A stretch of DNA of 15,699 nucleotides from Bacteroidales bacterium (GCA_028701945.1 JAQVPT010000047.1:1-15699); one strand, 5' to 3'. Shown: positions 1 to 8,275, counted from the stretch's first letter. A program made the numbers and translations. Notes: generated from the letters alone by a model not told the origin.

Positions 1-197
1 TCTACAAATAAACTTAGTACATGACAAAATTATTAATCAATTATAAACTAATCACTTATTAACTATTCCTCATTACTAAGCAGTGCTAAATGCCTTGCAT
101 AAAGCCCTTTCATTCATTTCGTTAGGTGTTTTTCTATTTTTGGTTATAAACCCAAAGGAGTAAGGGTGAAATAAAACTTTTGCTCACAAGTAGATTT
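1..197. other. Left-edge non-coding stretch
   Basis: No convincing gene is visible. It lies downstream of the minus-strand DUF202 gene. On the minus strand, 183 down to 76 is an open stretch of 35 codons ending in TAG. It follows an in-frame TGA, has only an internal ATG, and includes residues reading TKNRKTPNEMNERALCKAF. This could be a decayed gene fragment or a dispersed intergenic sequence, but nothing identifies it. I see no tRNA, strong hairpin terminator or tandem repeat here. Confidence 0.4.
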
Positions 198-506
198 TTA
201 TTTTTCCTTACGAACTTCATCATAGTGCCAAGTGGCATAGAATTTTTTTAAACTTTTTTTCATTAATAGAAATTTTGCAATGCCTGTAATCAGAATAATA
301 AGGCTTAGAGTAAAACATAATGGAGCTAACCATTTAATTGTTTTAAAATCATTCATTTGCATAAATGCTATGCCTCCCAAAATAAGATAGAGGGCTGTTC
401 GGATATAAGCAAAGAGAGTTCGTTCATTGGCTAGTCTAGTTCTCTCTATTGCTAAATAGTCTCGCAATATAAGCTCTTCCTTAAGCTGAAACTTTGAATG
501 TAGCAT
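198..506 (-). CDS. DUF202 / YidH-family small membrane protein
   Basis: A 102-residue inner-membrane protein of the DUF202 (YidH-like) family, whose function is not established. The family signature is visible at about residues 18-38, where an acidic and basic stretch reading LAIERTRLANERT leads into LFAYIRTALYLI. Two membrane segments follow, at roughly residues 33-51 and 59-82, and the C-terminus is charged. The length is normal for the family. It lies 10 bases downstream of the 118-residue hypothetical gene on the same strand, so the two are probably co-transcribed. The ATG at 504-506 places the charged N-terminal helix and the signature in the usual positions. No regulator or terminator is evident. 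The family assignment is fairly secure; the cellular role is unknown. Confidence 0.85.
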   Translation of the reverse strand: MLHSKFQLKEELILRDYLAIERTRLANERTLFAYIRTALYLILGGIAFMQMNDFKTIKWLAPLCFTLSLIILITGIAKFLLMKKSLKKFYATWHYDEVRKEK

Positions 507-516
507 ATTATCCGTT

Positions 517-873
517 TTAACTTTTTCTAATTATTTCATCACCAGTATCTCCAATACCATTTTCGTAATCGACTTCTACTTCTGCAATTCCGTTATTGCC
601 CATTATTACTGTAATAGGAAAGCCTTTCATGAGTGCACCAAGTTCTAGACCAGCTTTGTGTCCGATTTTTATACGCATTCTTTTTACTCCGTTTTGTTTG
701 CCAGCTTCAATGAGTGTTTTTGCAGCCTCTATTTGTTTTTCAGTTGATAATTCGGGACTAAGTGCTTTGTAAATTAACCATGGTATCGGATTTAAAACCC
801 AGCCATATTTTTTTATAAGCGTTAAAGTTTTGTTTAATCCATTGTAAGTTGTTAGGTCATAAGAGTTTTCCAT
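517..873 (-). CDS. Hypothetical protein (118 aa)
   Basis: I do not recognise a family. The 118-residue product has no signal peptide. A moderately hydrophobic stretch at about residues 24-36 (GWVLNPIPWLIYK) could touch the membrane but is short for a spanning segment. The middle, about residues 46-80, reads as a helix followed by a basic strand (GVKRMRIKIGHKAG), and the end is glycine- and acid-rich (ENGIGDTGDEII). Coding is supported by codon use like that of its neighbours and by tight spacing to the DUF202 gene 10 bases downstream. It is divergent from ppk, with 143 bases between the two starts. It is probably a small soluble or membrane-associated protein acting with its DUF202 partner, but that is inferred from position only. 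Confidence 0.7.
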   Translation of the reverse strand: MENSYDLTTYNGLNKTLTLIKKYGWVLNPIPWLIYKALSPELSTEKQIEAAKTLIEAGKQNGVKRMRIKIGHKAGLELGALMKGFPITVIMGNNGIAEVEVDYENGIGDTGDEIIRKS

Positions 874-919
874 AATGTTTGTTTATTTGAATAATTCAAT
901 TATCATGCTGAAATGTTTT

Positions 920-940
920 TTGTGTCATTCTGTCACACAA
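920..940. promoter_or_regulatory. Inverted repeat and repeated TGTCA motif in the divergent intergenic region
   Basis: The arms TTGTGT (920-925) and ACACAA (935-940) form a 6-bp inverted repeat with a 9-base spacer. Inside it, TGTCA occurs twice as a direct repeat spaced by TTC. The site lies between the divergent hypothetical gene and ppk, about 75 bases upstream of the ppk promoter element, so it could bind a regulator of either gene. No factor can be named from the sequence. Confidence 0.35.
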
Positions 941-990
941 GTATAAGGTATTAATTTATAATAAAAACTAAATCTAATTCAAATCTTGCT

Positions 991-998
991 TATCTTTG
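991..998 (+). promoter_or_regulatory. Probable ppk promoter -7 element (TATCTTTG)
   Basis: TATCTTTG matches the Bacteroidota sigma-factor -7 consensus TAnnTTTG exactly. It lies 18 bases before the ATG at 1017, which predicts a very short leader of about 10-15 bases. No clear TTG -33 element is seen at the usual spacing. The element overlaps the alternative TTG codon at 996, which argues that translation starts at 1017 and not at 996. Confidence 0.5.
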
Positions 999-1016
999 TT
1001 TTTAAATGTGGGATTT

Positions 1017-3053
1017 ATGGAAATTATCAATAGAGAGATAAGTTGGTTACACTTTAATAGTCGATTGCTGCAAGAAGCTAACGATAATTCTGTGCCATTG
1101 CTAGAAAGATTAAAATTCCTTGGTATATATTCAAATAATCTTGATGAATTTTATCGGGTTCGAGTTGCTTCAATAAATAGACTAATTGAGTTTAATCGGA
1201 AGAATTATCCTAAAAAAGTAAAACAATCTGAGGGATTAATGCAAGAGATAGTTTCGTTTATTGATGAGCGTCAGATAGAATTTAATAATATTAAGACTAG
1301 AGTGTTAGATGAATTAGAGCAGAAGGGAATATTTATTTTAAATGAAACTGAACTTAATGAAAAGCAGCAGGTATTTATAAAAAAATATTTTCATGAGCAT
1401 ATTTTGCCTGGGCTTATGACATTAATCTTAAAACGCAGTACCGATTTGACTAGTTTGCCTGACGGGACTATTTATCTCGCAGTTGATTTGGGTAAAAAAG
1501 ACATAACTGCTAAACGCGAATACGCATTAATTCAAATTCAAGATGATAAATTGTCGAGATTTGTGGTGTTACCTGAAGCTCAAAACAAAAAATATGTAAT
1601 TAGGCTTGATGATATAATTAGATCGTGTTTGTCAGATATTTTTGGCGTTTTTGGATATTCCCACTTTAACGCATATACAATTAAAATCACTAGAGATGCA
1701 GAAATAGATCTTTATGGCAATGTCTCAAAAAGTTTTATAGATATTGTTGCAGAAAGTATCAAAAAAAGAAAAACTGGTGCTCCGGTACGTTTTATTCATG
1801 ACAAAAATATGCCTGAACCATTAGTGAGTTTAGTCAGTAATTGTCTTAAAATTAAAAAAAGTAAAAATGTAGTAAAAGGAGAAAGATATCATAATTCTAA
1901 GGATTTTATGGATTTTCCGAAATTACTAGGAGAGGAGTATGTTTATAAAAATATTGAAGCTTTGCCCCACAGAGATCTCAAAAGCAATGTCAAAATTTTA
2001 TCATCAGTCAAGAAGAAAGATATTCTTTTGCATTATCCCTATAATTCTTTTAGCGTTATAGTGAATATGCTTCGAGAGGCAGCTATTGACCCCAAAGTAA
2101 AATCTATTAAAATTACATTATATCGTCTCGCTAATGATTCCAAAATAATATCCGCACTTATTAATGCTGCCAGGAATGGAATTAGTGTTACAGCATTTTT
2201 AGAACTTAAAGCTCGCTTTGACGAAGAACAAAATATCTATTGGTCAAATAAGCTTGAAGAAGCTGGTGTTAAAATAATTAAAACTATTTCGGGTATTAAA
2301 GTACATTCAAAACTAATTCTTATCCGAACAAAAGAAAATGGTGTAAATTATTATTATTCAAATATATCCACTGGTAATTTCAACGAAAAAACTGCTCAAT
2401 TATACAGCGATTTATCTTTATTAACTGCTAATCAGGAATTATGTATTGAAGTAGGAAAAGTATTTTATCTGATAGAGTCTGCTTATCAAATAATCAATTT
2501 TGATCATTTGGTGGTTAGCCCTTTATATACCCGTAATATTTTTATGGAATTGATTGAAAATGAAATTAAAAATGCTCAATTGGGTTTGCCAGCTTGGATA
2601 AATATTAAACTTAATAGTTTTACCGACTCTGTTTTTGTTGATAAAATAAAAGAAGCTACTGAAGCTGGTGTTAAAGTAAGAATAAGTGCCAGAGCCTCAT
2701 GTAGTTTGATATCACTCACAAATAAAAAATTGCAAACTATTGGAATAGTTGATAAATTTCTTGAGCATTCTAGAGTATATATGTTTTGCAATAATAATGA
2801 TAATAAAATATATATAGGCTCGAGTGATCTTATGATTAGGAATCTCGATACTAGAATTGAAGTTTGTGTGCCAATTTATTCAAAAGAAATACAAAAAGAA
2901 TTGTTAGATATTTTTGATATTCAGTTTATGGATAATACTAAAGCCCGAGATTGGAGTAGTAAAGAGGCTAATTCTATTCGAGTTACAGCAGAAACAAAAA
3001 AAGTACGGACACAATTTGAAATTTATGAATACTTAAAAATACTTAACTCATGA
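1017..3053 (+). CDS. ppk: Polyphosphate kinase 1
   Basis: Makes inorganic polyphosphate reversibly from ATP through a phosphohistidine intermediate; usually membrane-associated. The N-terminus (INREISWLHFNSRLLQEA, then FLGIYSNNLDEFYRVRVASI) is the typical PPK1 N domain. The catalytic core keeps the residues known in E. coli PPK: R370 (LYRLA), R400 (ELKARFDEE), autophosphorylated H430 (GIKVHSKLIL), R559 (RASCSLI) and second histidine H584 (LEHSR). TGNFNEKTAQLY is also present. The first four sit five residues earlier than in E. coli. The region between R559 and H584 is about three residues shorter. I chose ATG 1017, giving 678 aa: an upstream in-frame TTG at 996 lies within the promoter element, and family homology begins at the 1017 ATG. 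The stop overlaps the ppx start by 4 bases, giving a synthesis-degradation operon. Confidence 0.96.
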   Translation: MEIINREISWLHFNSRLLQEANDNSVPLLERLKFLGIYSNNLDEFYRVRVASINRLIEFNRKNYPKKVKQSEGLMQEIVSFIDERQIEFNNIKTRVLDELEQKGIFILNETELNEKQQVFIKKYFHEHILPGLMTLILKRSTDLTSLPDGTIYLAVDLGKKDITAKREYALIQIQDDKLSRFVVLPEAQNKKYVIRLDDIIRSCLSDIFGVFGYSHFNAYTIKITRDAEIDLYGNVSKSFIDIVAESIKKRKTGAPVRFIHDKNMPEPLVSLVSNCLKIKKSKNVVKGERYHNSKDFMDFPKLLGEEYVYKNIEALPHRDLKSNVKILSSVKKKDILLHYPYNSFSVIVNMLREAAIDPKVKSIKITLYRLANDSKIISALINAARNGISVTAFLELKARFDEEQNIYWSNKLEEAGVKIIKTISGIKVHSKLILIRTKENGVNYYYSNISTGNFNEKTAQLYSDLSLLTANQELCIEVGKVFYLIESAYQIINFDHLVVSPLYTRNIFMELIENEIKNAQLGLPAWINIKLNSFTDSVFVDKIKEATEAGVKVRISARASCSLISLTNKKLQTIGIVDKFLEHSRVYMFCNNNDNKIYIGSSDLMIRNLDTRIEVCVPIYSKEIQKELLDIFDIQFMDNTKARDWSSKEANSIRVTAETKKVRTQFEIYEYLKILNS

Positions 3054-3937
3054 GTTTAAATTTTGCAACTGTTGATATTGGTTCTAATGCAGGTAGATTG
3101 TTAATCTCGCATGTGTTTGAAAAGAATAATTTAATTTATGCAAGTAAAATCGCATTGGTTAGGGTTCCGTTACGTCTTGGGATGGACGTTTTTGAAAAAG
3201 GATATATCTCTGACGAAAAAATCGAAATGCTTATTAAAACATTTAAAGCTTATGAGTTGATTAAGGATATTTATCAACCTGTTGATTACGACTCATGTGC
3301 CACTGCCGCATTAAGGGAGGCTTCAAATAGCAAGGAGATTTTACAAATTATAAAAGATGAAACAGGAGTAAAATTAAAAATTATTGATGGAATTCGTGAG
3401 GCTGAAATATTAAGTCAGGCGAATAATATTTATATCAATAAAAAATATGATAATACTATGTACATTGACGTTGGAGGGGGTAGTACAGAGTGTTCGTTTT
3501 TTAATAAAGATAAATTTGTTGCCTCTATGTCTTTTAAAATTGGGACAATAAAGTACTTGTTTGACCAAGTCGATTCTGTGGAATGGGATAAGCTTAGAGA
3601 TTGGCTGCAATCTGTTCGAGATACAGATGAAAAGATCAATTGTATATGTTCTGGCGGAAATATTATTAAACTAACTGGATTGTTTGGGAATAACGATTAT
3701 ACAATTACTAGACAGCAAATTAAGAACTCGGTTGGCGAATTAGAAAAACATTCTTATGATGAGCGAATTGAAATATATACTTTGCGTCCTGACAGAGCTG
3801 ATGTGATTGTTCCTGCTGCACGAATTTTTAATAGCATTATGAAATGGGGAAATATTGATACAATAGTAGCTCCAAAAATTGGTTTAGTTGATGGTCTTGC
3901 TATCGCTCTTTATAAAAAACGATTAAATAATTCTTAG
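3050..3937 (+). CDS. ppx: Exopolyphosphatase, Ppx/GppA family
   Basis: Hydrolyses terminal phosphate from polyphosphate, or possibly pppGpp, as a cytosolic enzyme of the ASKHA fold. Phosphate-binding loop 1 is DIGSNAGRLLI (residues 9-19). ATAALREASNS follows at about 84-94. The likely catalytic glutamate is E117 in GIREAE, and phosphate loop 2 is DVGGGSTE (140-147). A conserved SGGNI occurs at 201-205. At 295 residues it is the short form with only the two core domains, without the C-terminal HD-like extension of E. coli Ppx. The ATG overlaps the ppk TGA (ATGA), so translation is probably coupled. Exopolyphosphatase is favoured over GppA by the pairing with ppk; the motifs alone do not separate the two activities. 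It converges on the TPR gene with 7 bases between the stops. Confidence 0.92.
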   Translation: MSLNFATVDIGSNAGRLLISHVFEKNNLIYASKIALVRVPLRLGMDVFEKGYISDEKIEMLIKTFKAYELIKDIYQPVDYDSCATAALREASNSKEILQIIKDETGVKLKIIDGIREAEILSQANNIYINKKYDNTMYIDVGGGSTECSFFNKDKFVASMSFKIGTIKYLFDQVDSVEWDKLRDWLQSVRDTDEKINCICSGGNIIKLTGLFGNNDYTITRQQIKNSVGELEKHSYDERIEIYTLRPDRADVIVPAARIFNSIMKWGNIDTIVAPKIGLVDGLAIALYKKRLNNS

Positions 3938-3944
3938 ATTTTTT

Positions 3945-4562
3945 TTAATTATCAGTGCAATGCCTTGTAAGCTTCCTAATTGATTTTTGACAACCCATCT
4001 TATTCGCTTTTTGCAAATCTAAACAAGCTGCTTTATAGTTCTCGATTTTAAAATATGATAATGCACGATAATAATAGGTGTCGTAATCACTTGGTTCTAT
4101 TCCAATTGCTCTGTTAAAATCTTCAATTGCGGAAATGTGATTGTTTAATTTCTGAAAAGACAATCCCCTGTGATAGTAGGCATAATTATTCTCTGGTGAG
4201 ATTTCTAATATTTTGTTAAAGTCTTTAATAGCTAATTCATATTTTTTTGTTTCGTAAAGAGCAAATCCTCTGGTTTCATAAGCAAATTGACTTTTAGGAT
4301 CTTTATTTATAATGTGATTTAAGTCGGGTATTGCTTTTTTGTATTTTCCCAATAATGCGTAACAACTTGCCCTGTTAACATAAGCATAATCGAAAGACGA
4401 ATCTTCCTTGATTACTTTATTAAAGGATTTTACTGCTTTTCTGTAATCCCCTTGAGCAACAAAATTACATCCGTCTAAAAATAAGTCATCTGTATTTTGC
4501 GAAAAAGCAAAAATGCTAATAAATAAAACTAAAATTGATAATGTGAACTTATTTTTCGCCAT
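3945..4562 (-). CDS. Secreted TPR-repeat protein
   Basis: A 205-residue protein with an N-terminal signal peptide: a basic start, a hydrophobic core at about residues 7-20, and likely cleavage at FAFS|Q near residue 21. No lipobox cysteine is present, so a periplasmic or exported soluble protein is expected. Most of the rest is about five tetratricopeptide repeats of 34 residues (about 24-190), with the usual pattern such as YVNRASCYALLGKYKKAIPD and YYHRGLSFQKLNNHISAIED. It ends in a short cysteine-containing tail. TPR arrays bind other proteins, but the partner cannot be read from the sequence. It starts 1 base after the stop of the TetR-family gene and is almost certainly in the same transcript, so it is a candidate target or effector of that regulator. 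Confidence 0.88.
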   Translation of the reverse strand: MAKNKFTLSILVLFISIFAFSQNTDDLFLDGCNFVAQGDYRKAVKSFNKVIKEDSSFDYAYVNRASCYALLGKYKKAIPDLNHIINKDPKSQFAYETRGFALYETKKYELAIKDFNKILEISPENNYAYYHRGLSFQKLNNHISAIEDFNRAIGIEPSDYDTYYYRALSYFKIENYKAACLDLQKANKMGCQKSIRKLTRHCTDN

Positions 4563-4563
4563 T

Positions 4564-5148
4564 TTATCTAGGTATTATTCCATAAAGACAGAGATTTATT
4601 AATCTATCTAATGTTTTATGGTAGTTTTTATTGTCTCCAGTTCCAAATAATGGAATCTCAAGGCTAATAAGTATAGTTAAAATGGTTTCGGCAGTCTCAT
4701 CAACATTCTCGATAGCGAAATCTCCAGTTAAATTACCTTCTTTTAAGATGGCGTTTAAGACTTTCAACTCTATTTTATCGAACTCTGCACGGCTTTTATT
4801 AATGGTGTCCAAATGCTCCATAAGGTCATATCGTAAGGCAGAATAATAGTTGCTAACTTGTGCAAGAAAGTCCATTCTTTCTTTTACATATACAAAAATT
4901 TTATCAATGGGTTTTGTTTCTTGACTAATTACATCAATTAGTCTCTCTTGCATGTGTTTTGCTTCTTTTTTTATGACTTCGTTAAAAACTTCTTCTTTAT
5001 TTTTGAAATAATAATATAGTCCAGTTTTACTAACATTTGTAAACCCAGCAATATCATCAAGGGTAGTCTTTTTATATCCTAACTTACTAAATGCGATACT
5101 TGCACCATTTATAATGTTTTCGCGTGTAATTTCTTTATTATTATCCAT
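4564..5148 (-). CDS. TetR/AcrR-family transcriptional regulator
   Basis: A 194-residue DNA-binding repressor of the TetR family. The N-terminal helix-turn-helix is clear at about residues 28-55: TTLDDIAGFTNVSKTGLYYYF followed by KNKEEVF, with the preceding helix IINGASIAFSKLGY. The rest, about residues 60-194, is the helical ligand-binding and dimerisation domain; it is divergent in this family and the ligand cannot be predicted. The length is typical. The gene leads a two-gene unit with the secreted TPR protein. A perfect inverted repeat at 5183-5209, 35-61 bases upstream of its ATG, is a good candidate operator, suggesting autorepression. The DNA upstream is not shared with a divergent pump gene, which is unusual for this family: the only linked target is the TPR gene. 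Confidence 0.92.
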   Translation of the reverse strand: MDNNKEITRENIINGASIAFSKLGYKKTTLDDIAGFTNVSKTGLYYYFKNKEEVFNEVIKKEAKHMQERLIDVISQETKPIDKIFVYVKERMDFLAQVSNYYSALRYDLMEHLDTINKSRAEFDKIELKVLNAILKEGNLTGDFAIENVDETAETILTILISLEIPLFGTGDNKNYHKTLDRLINLCLYGIIPR

Positions 5149-5182
5149 AATTTCAGTTTGTGTAAAATATAAATGGAAGCAT

Positions 5183-5209
5183 TTTTTACTAATTCGTTTT
5201 TAGTAAAAA
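5183..5209. promoter_or_regulatory. Candidate TetR-family operator (10-bp perfect inverted repeat)
   Basis: TTTTTACTAA (5183-5192) is mirrored exactly by TTAGTAAAAA (5200-5209) with the 7-base spacer TTCGTTT. It lies just upstream of the tetR start and of a TATATTTT element (minus strand, 5171-5164) that resembles a -7 box. Size and position fit a TetR-family dimer site. A weak terminator hairpin for yjbQ is the main alternative, but the stem is almost all A-T, with one G-C pair, so an operator is more likely. Confidence 0.6.
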
Positions 5210-5244
5210 TACTTATTCCAAACGACTAAAAGTTTAAGAGAGTC

Positions 5245-5661
5245 TTATTCGCCAATAATTTTAATTAATACTTTTTTCTTTCTTTTGCCATCAAATTCGC
5301 CATAAAAAATTTGTTCCCATGGTCCAAAATCAAGTTTCCCTTCTGTAATTGCTATCACGACTTCGCGACCCATTATAGTCCTTTTTAAATGAGCATCGCC
5401 GTTATCCTCAAAGGTATTATGGCGATATCTGTCATGCGGTTTTTCGGGTGCAAGTCCTTCTAACCATTCTTCAAAGTCCTGATGTAGTCCTGGTTCATCG
5501 TCGTTAATAAACACACTTGAAGTTATGTGCATTGCGTTCACAAGACAAAGTCCTTCTTTTATTCCACTTTCGTTGAGACAGTCTATAACCGAAGGGGTAA
5601 TGTTTACTAATTTCCTTCTTATCGGTATTTCAAACCAAAGTATTTTTCTGTATGATTTCAT
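5245..5661 (-). CDS. YjbQ / UPF0047 family protein
   Basis: A 138-residue member of the YjbQ (UPF0047) family, often annotated as secondary thiamine-phosphate synthase because some members rescue thiamine auxotrophs; the true reaction is uncertain. Family landmarks are all visible: the AMHITSSVFINDDEPG stretch (H45, E56), RHNTFEDNGDAHL (H81, N82, D86, N87, H91), MGREVVI (97-103) and the C-terminal GKLDFGPWEQI (108-118). The usual glutamine after the tryptophan is glutamate here (E116). The length matches the family. It follows the phosphoglucomutase gene by 25 bases on the same strand and is probably read from the same message. No TPP riboswitch is apparent upstream, so there is no local sign of thiamine control. 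Confidence 0.9.
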   Translation of the reverse strand: MKSYRKILWFEIPIRRKLVNITPSVIDCLNESGIKEGLCLVNAMHITSSVFINDDEPGLHQDFEEWLEGLAPEKPHDRYRHNTFEDNGDAHLKRTIMGREVVIAITEGKLDFGPWEQIFYGEFDGKRKKKVLIKIIGE

Positions 5662-5686
5662 AAATATTTCTTTTTAATTTTGTCAG

Positions 5687-7405
5687 TTATTTTATTAATT
5701 CATCTATTATTGAATTGATTTTGGTTGTCAATTCCTTAGTTTTTGATTCGTAATCGCTCTTATTATCGAGTTTATCATGTACTGACACGTAAAATTTAAT
5801 TTTAGGCTCTGTACCTGATGGACGAACAGTTATTTTAGTTCCGTCTAACAAATCAAATTGAAGAACATTTGATTTTGGCAGCATAATATCATATCGTAAA
5901 TCACTTATCTTATCAATTGTGTTCCCTTTTAAAAAATCATGTACTAGGGCAATAGTAACTCCGTTAATTGATTCGGGAGTTTGATTTCTAAATTTATCCA
6001 TCATCGCTTGTATTTCTTCAAGTCCACTTTTGCCTTTTTTTGTAAGCGACTTCAGACCTTCGAGATAATAACCGAATTTGACATAAATATCGATAAGTAA
6101 TTCGTCGAGTGTTTTGCCTTGCACCTTTGCCCATGCAGCAACTTCTGCAACAAGCATACACGACATAACCGCATCTTTGTCTCTTACAAACTCACCAGCG
6201 AGAAAACCATAGCTTTCTTCGCCACCACCAATAAATTTTGTTTTTCCGTAGTTCTTCTCAATAATATCTGCGATATACTTAAATCCGGTTAAAACATCGT
6301 AAGTTTTAACTTTGTAGTGATCTGCAATTACGGTTAACAATTCGGTTGTAACAATAGTTTTTACAATATATTCTTTGCCCTTTAATAATCCTTTATTATT
6401 CCATTCTTCTAATAAATAATATATTAAAATCGAAGCTGTTTGATTTCCGTTTAGCAGTAAATATTCACCATTTTTTTGTCGAACAACAATTCCAAGTCTA
6501 TCTCCGTCAGGATCGGTTCCCATAACGATATCCGCTTTAATCTTTTTAGCTTTATTAACCGCCATTTCGAGTGCTGCTGGCTCTTCGGGATTTGGCGAAA
6601 CAACTGTTGGGAAATTGCCGTCAGGTACAGCCTGTTCCTCAACAATATTTATATCAGTAAAACCTATTTCCCTTAATGCTTTTGGTAAGATATCGACAGT
6701 AGAACCATGAATAGGAGTGAAGACTATCTTTAAATCAGATTTTTTTATTATTTCAGGATTCAAGCTTACTTCTGTAAGTTTTTTGATATACTCATCATCA
6801 ATATTTTCGCCAATAAATTCAACATTTCTTAATGATTCGTCAAATTTCACATCTGAGACATTGGTAATTTTACGCACTTCATTAATGATGTTTTCATCAT
6901 GTGGGGCAATTATTTGTCCACCATCTTGCCAATAAACTTTATATCCGTTATATTCTTTAGGATTATGTGAAGCGGTTATAACAATTCCAGAATTACATCC
7001 CAAATGACGTATTGCAAATGATAATTCGGGGGTAGGTCTTAATGAATCAAATAAATAAACTTTGATGCCGTTTGCTGAAAAAACCTGAGCAGTAATTCTT
7101 GCAAAATACTCGCTATTGTTTCGGCAATCGTAAGCTATTGCACACTTTATTTTTTTGTCAGGAAATTGTTGTAATAGATAATTACTTAAACCTTGAGTTG
7201 TCATGCCGACAGTATATTTATTCATTCTGTTTGTGCCAGCACCCATAATACCGCGTAATCCTCCTGTGCCGAATTCAAGATCTTTGTAGAAAGATTCTGT
7301 CAGTAAATTTTCATCGTTTTCCAACATGTGTTTTACCTGATTTCTTGTCTGCTCATCAAAAATGTCTGTTAGCCAATTTTGGGCTTTTTTTCGGATATCG
7401 CTCAT
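5687..7405 (-). CDS. Phosphoglucomutase / phosphomannomutase family enzyme
   Basis: A cytosolic alpha-D-phosphohexomutase interconverting sugar 1- and 6-phosphates; glucose is the likely substrate, but phosphopentomutase activity occurs in the same subgroup. All four active-site motifs are present. The phosphoserine loop is TASHNPKEYNGYK (S146). The metal site GTDPDGDRLG has D298, D300 and D302. The sugar-specificity loop is GGGEESYG (393-400), and the phosphate loop is RPSGTEPK (528-535). FGTGGLRGIMG near residues 45-55 is the usual N-terminal signature. The length of 572 residues fits the PGM2-like group. It starts 219 bases from the divergent ABC gene at 7625. It is the first gene of a probable unit with yjbQ. 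No frameshift or missing residue is seen. Confidence 0.95.
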   Translation of the reverse strand: MSDIRKKAQNWLTDIFDEQTRNQVKHMLENDENLLTESFYKDLEFGTGGLRGIMGAGTNRMNKYTVGMTTQGLSNYLLQQFPDKKIKCAIAYDCRNNSEYFARITAQVFSANGIKVYLFDSLRPTPELSFAIRHLGCNSGIVITASHNPKEYNGYKVYWQDGGQIIAPHDENIINEVRKITNVSDVKFDESLRNVEFIGENIDDEYIKKLTEVSLNPEIIKKSDLKIVFTPIHGSTVDILPKALREIGFTDINIVEEQAVPDGNFPTVVSPNPEEPAALEMAVNKAKKIKADIVMGTDPDGDRLGIVVRQKNGEYLLLNGNQTASILIYYLLEEWNNKGLLKGKEYIVKTIVTTELLTVIADHYKVKTYDVLTGFKYIADIIEKNYGKTKFIGGGEESYGFLAGEFVRDKDAVMSCMLVAEVAAWAKVQGKTLDELLIDIYVKFGYYLEGLKSLTKKGKSGLEEIQAMMDKFRNQTPESINGVTIALVHDFLKGNTIDKISDLRYDIMLPKSNVLQFDLLDGTKITVRPSGTEPKIKFYVSVHDKLDNKSDYESKTKELTTKINSIIDELIK

Positions 7406-7624
7406 AGTTTTTAATTTTGATGTAAAGTTACAAAAAAGGAATTGAATCTTAAAGCATTCAACATAAACAATTGAAAAGAATCTAAATTATAAAATACTTA
7501 AAAATCTGCACTGTTTTCTAACAAGAGTTTTTTATATTGCCATAATTGTCATATTTTAAAGTTTTTTGTAATTATCTTTATTATTTGCAATACAAAAATT
7601 ACCTTTACAAAAAATATTAAATAA

Positions 7625-8275
7625 ATGATTTTAGTTCAAGATATTTGCAAATCTTACGGAAATTTAGAAGTATTAAAAGGAATAAATCTCAGTGTAAAGA
7701 AATCTGAGATTGTTTCGGTACTTGGAGCCTCGGGTGCTGGTAAAACTACGCTTTTACAGATTGTTGGTACACTTCTAAAGCCCGATAAAGGTGAGATACT
7801 AATCGATGACGTGAATGTTAGTAAATTGGGTGAAAAGGCACTTGCTGCTTTTCGAAATCAGAATATAGGTTTTGTATTTCAGTTTCATCATTTACTTCCT
7901 GAGTTTACTGCAATAGAAAATGTTTGTATTCCAGGTTTGATAGCTAAAACTAATAAAAATGATGTTCAAAAACGAGCATTAGAATTGTTAAAAGCGTTAA
8001 ATATCGAAGACAGAAAAGATCATAAACCAAACGAATTGTCTGGAGGAGAAAAACAACGTATCGCGATTGCAAGAGCATTAATTAATAACCCAAGTATTAT
8101 TCTTGCTGATGAACCTTCTGGAAACTTAGATTCAAAAAATGCTAAAGACCTCTACAAAATAATATTTGAATTGCGTAAAAACTTTGAGCAGACATTTATT
8201 ATTGTTACTCATAATGAGGAACATGCAAAGCTAACCGATAAGCTTTTTACTATAAAAGATGGGATAATAATGTAA
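7625..8275 (+). CDS. LolD-type ABC transporter ATPase
   Basis: A 216-residue nucleotide-binding subunit of the LolD/MacB family, which powers lipoprotein release or related envelope export in partnership with a FtsX-like permease. The Walker A motif is GASGAGKTT (34-42), the Q-loop glutamine is in FVFQFHHLLPEF (Q86), the signature is LSGGEKQR (138-145), Walker B is IILADEP (158-164) and the switch histidine is H196. The HHLLPEFTAIENV stretch is typical of LolD. The ATPase has no permease gene beside it, so its partner must be elsewhere; a lone lolD-like gene is common in Bacteroidota. The start at 7625 puts the first beta strand in the usual place. The gene converges on the DUF456 gene. Confidence 0.93.
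   Translation: MILVQDICKSYGNLEVLKGINLSVKKSEIVSVLGASGAGKTTLLQIVGTLLKPDKGEILIDDVNVSKLGEKALAAFRNQNIGFVFQFHHLLPEFTAIENVCIPGLIAKTNKNDVQKRALELLKALNIEDRKDHKPNELSGGEKQRIAIARALINNPSIILADEPSGNLDSKNAKDLYKIIFELRKNFEQTFIIVTHNEEHAKLTDKLFTIKDGIIM

Noticed and set aside
2576..2791. Antisense open frames inside ppk and other genes
   Set aside because: They lie wholly inside well-supported genes on the opposite strand, match no family and show no independent start signals.
3938..3944. Shared terminator between the convergent ppx and TPR genes
   Set aside because: Only 7 bases separate the stops, and no G+C-containing hairpin with a T-run is visible on either strand there.
5662..5686. Thiamine (TPP) riboswitch before the YjbQ-family gene
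   Set aside because: Only 25 bases separate it from the upstream phosphoglucomutase gene, too short for a TPP riboswitch, and none is seen upstream of 7405.
7406..7624. Promoter calls for the divergent phosphoglucomutase and LolD-type genes
   Set aside because: Several near matches to TAnnTTTG occur (for example TATCTTTA at 7573 and TACCTTTA at 7600), but each has a mismatch and none has a TTG at the proper spacing, so no single site can be supported in this A+T-rich DNA.
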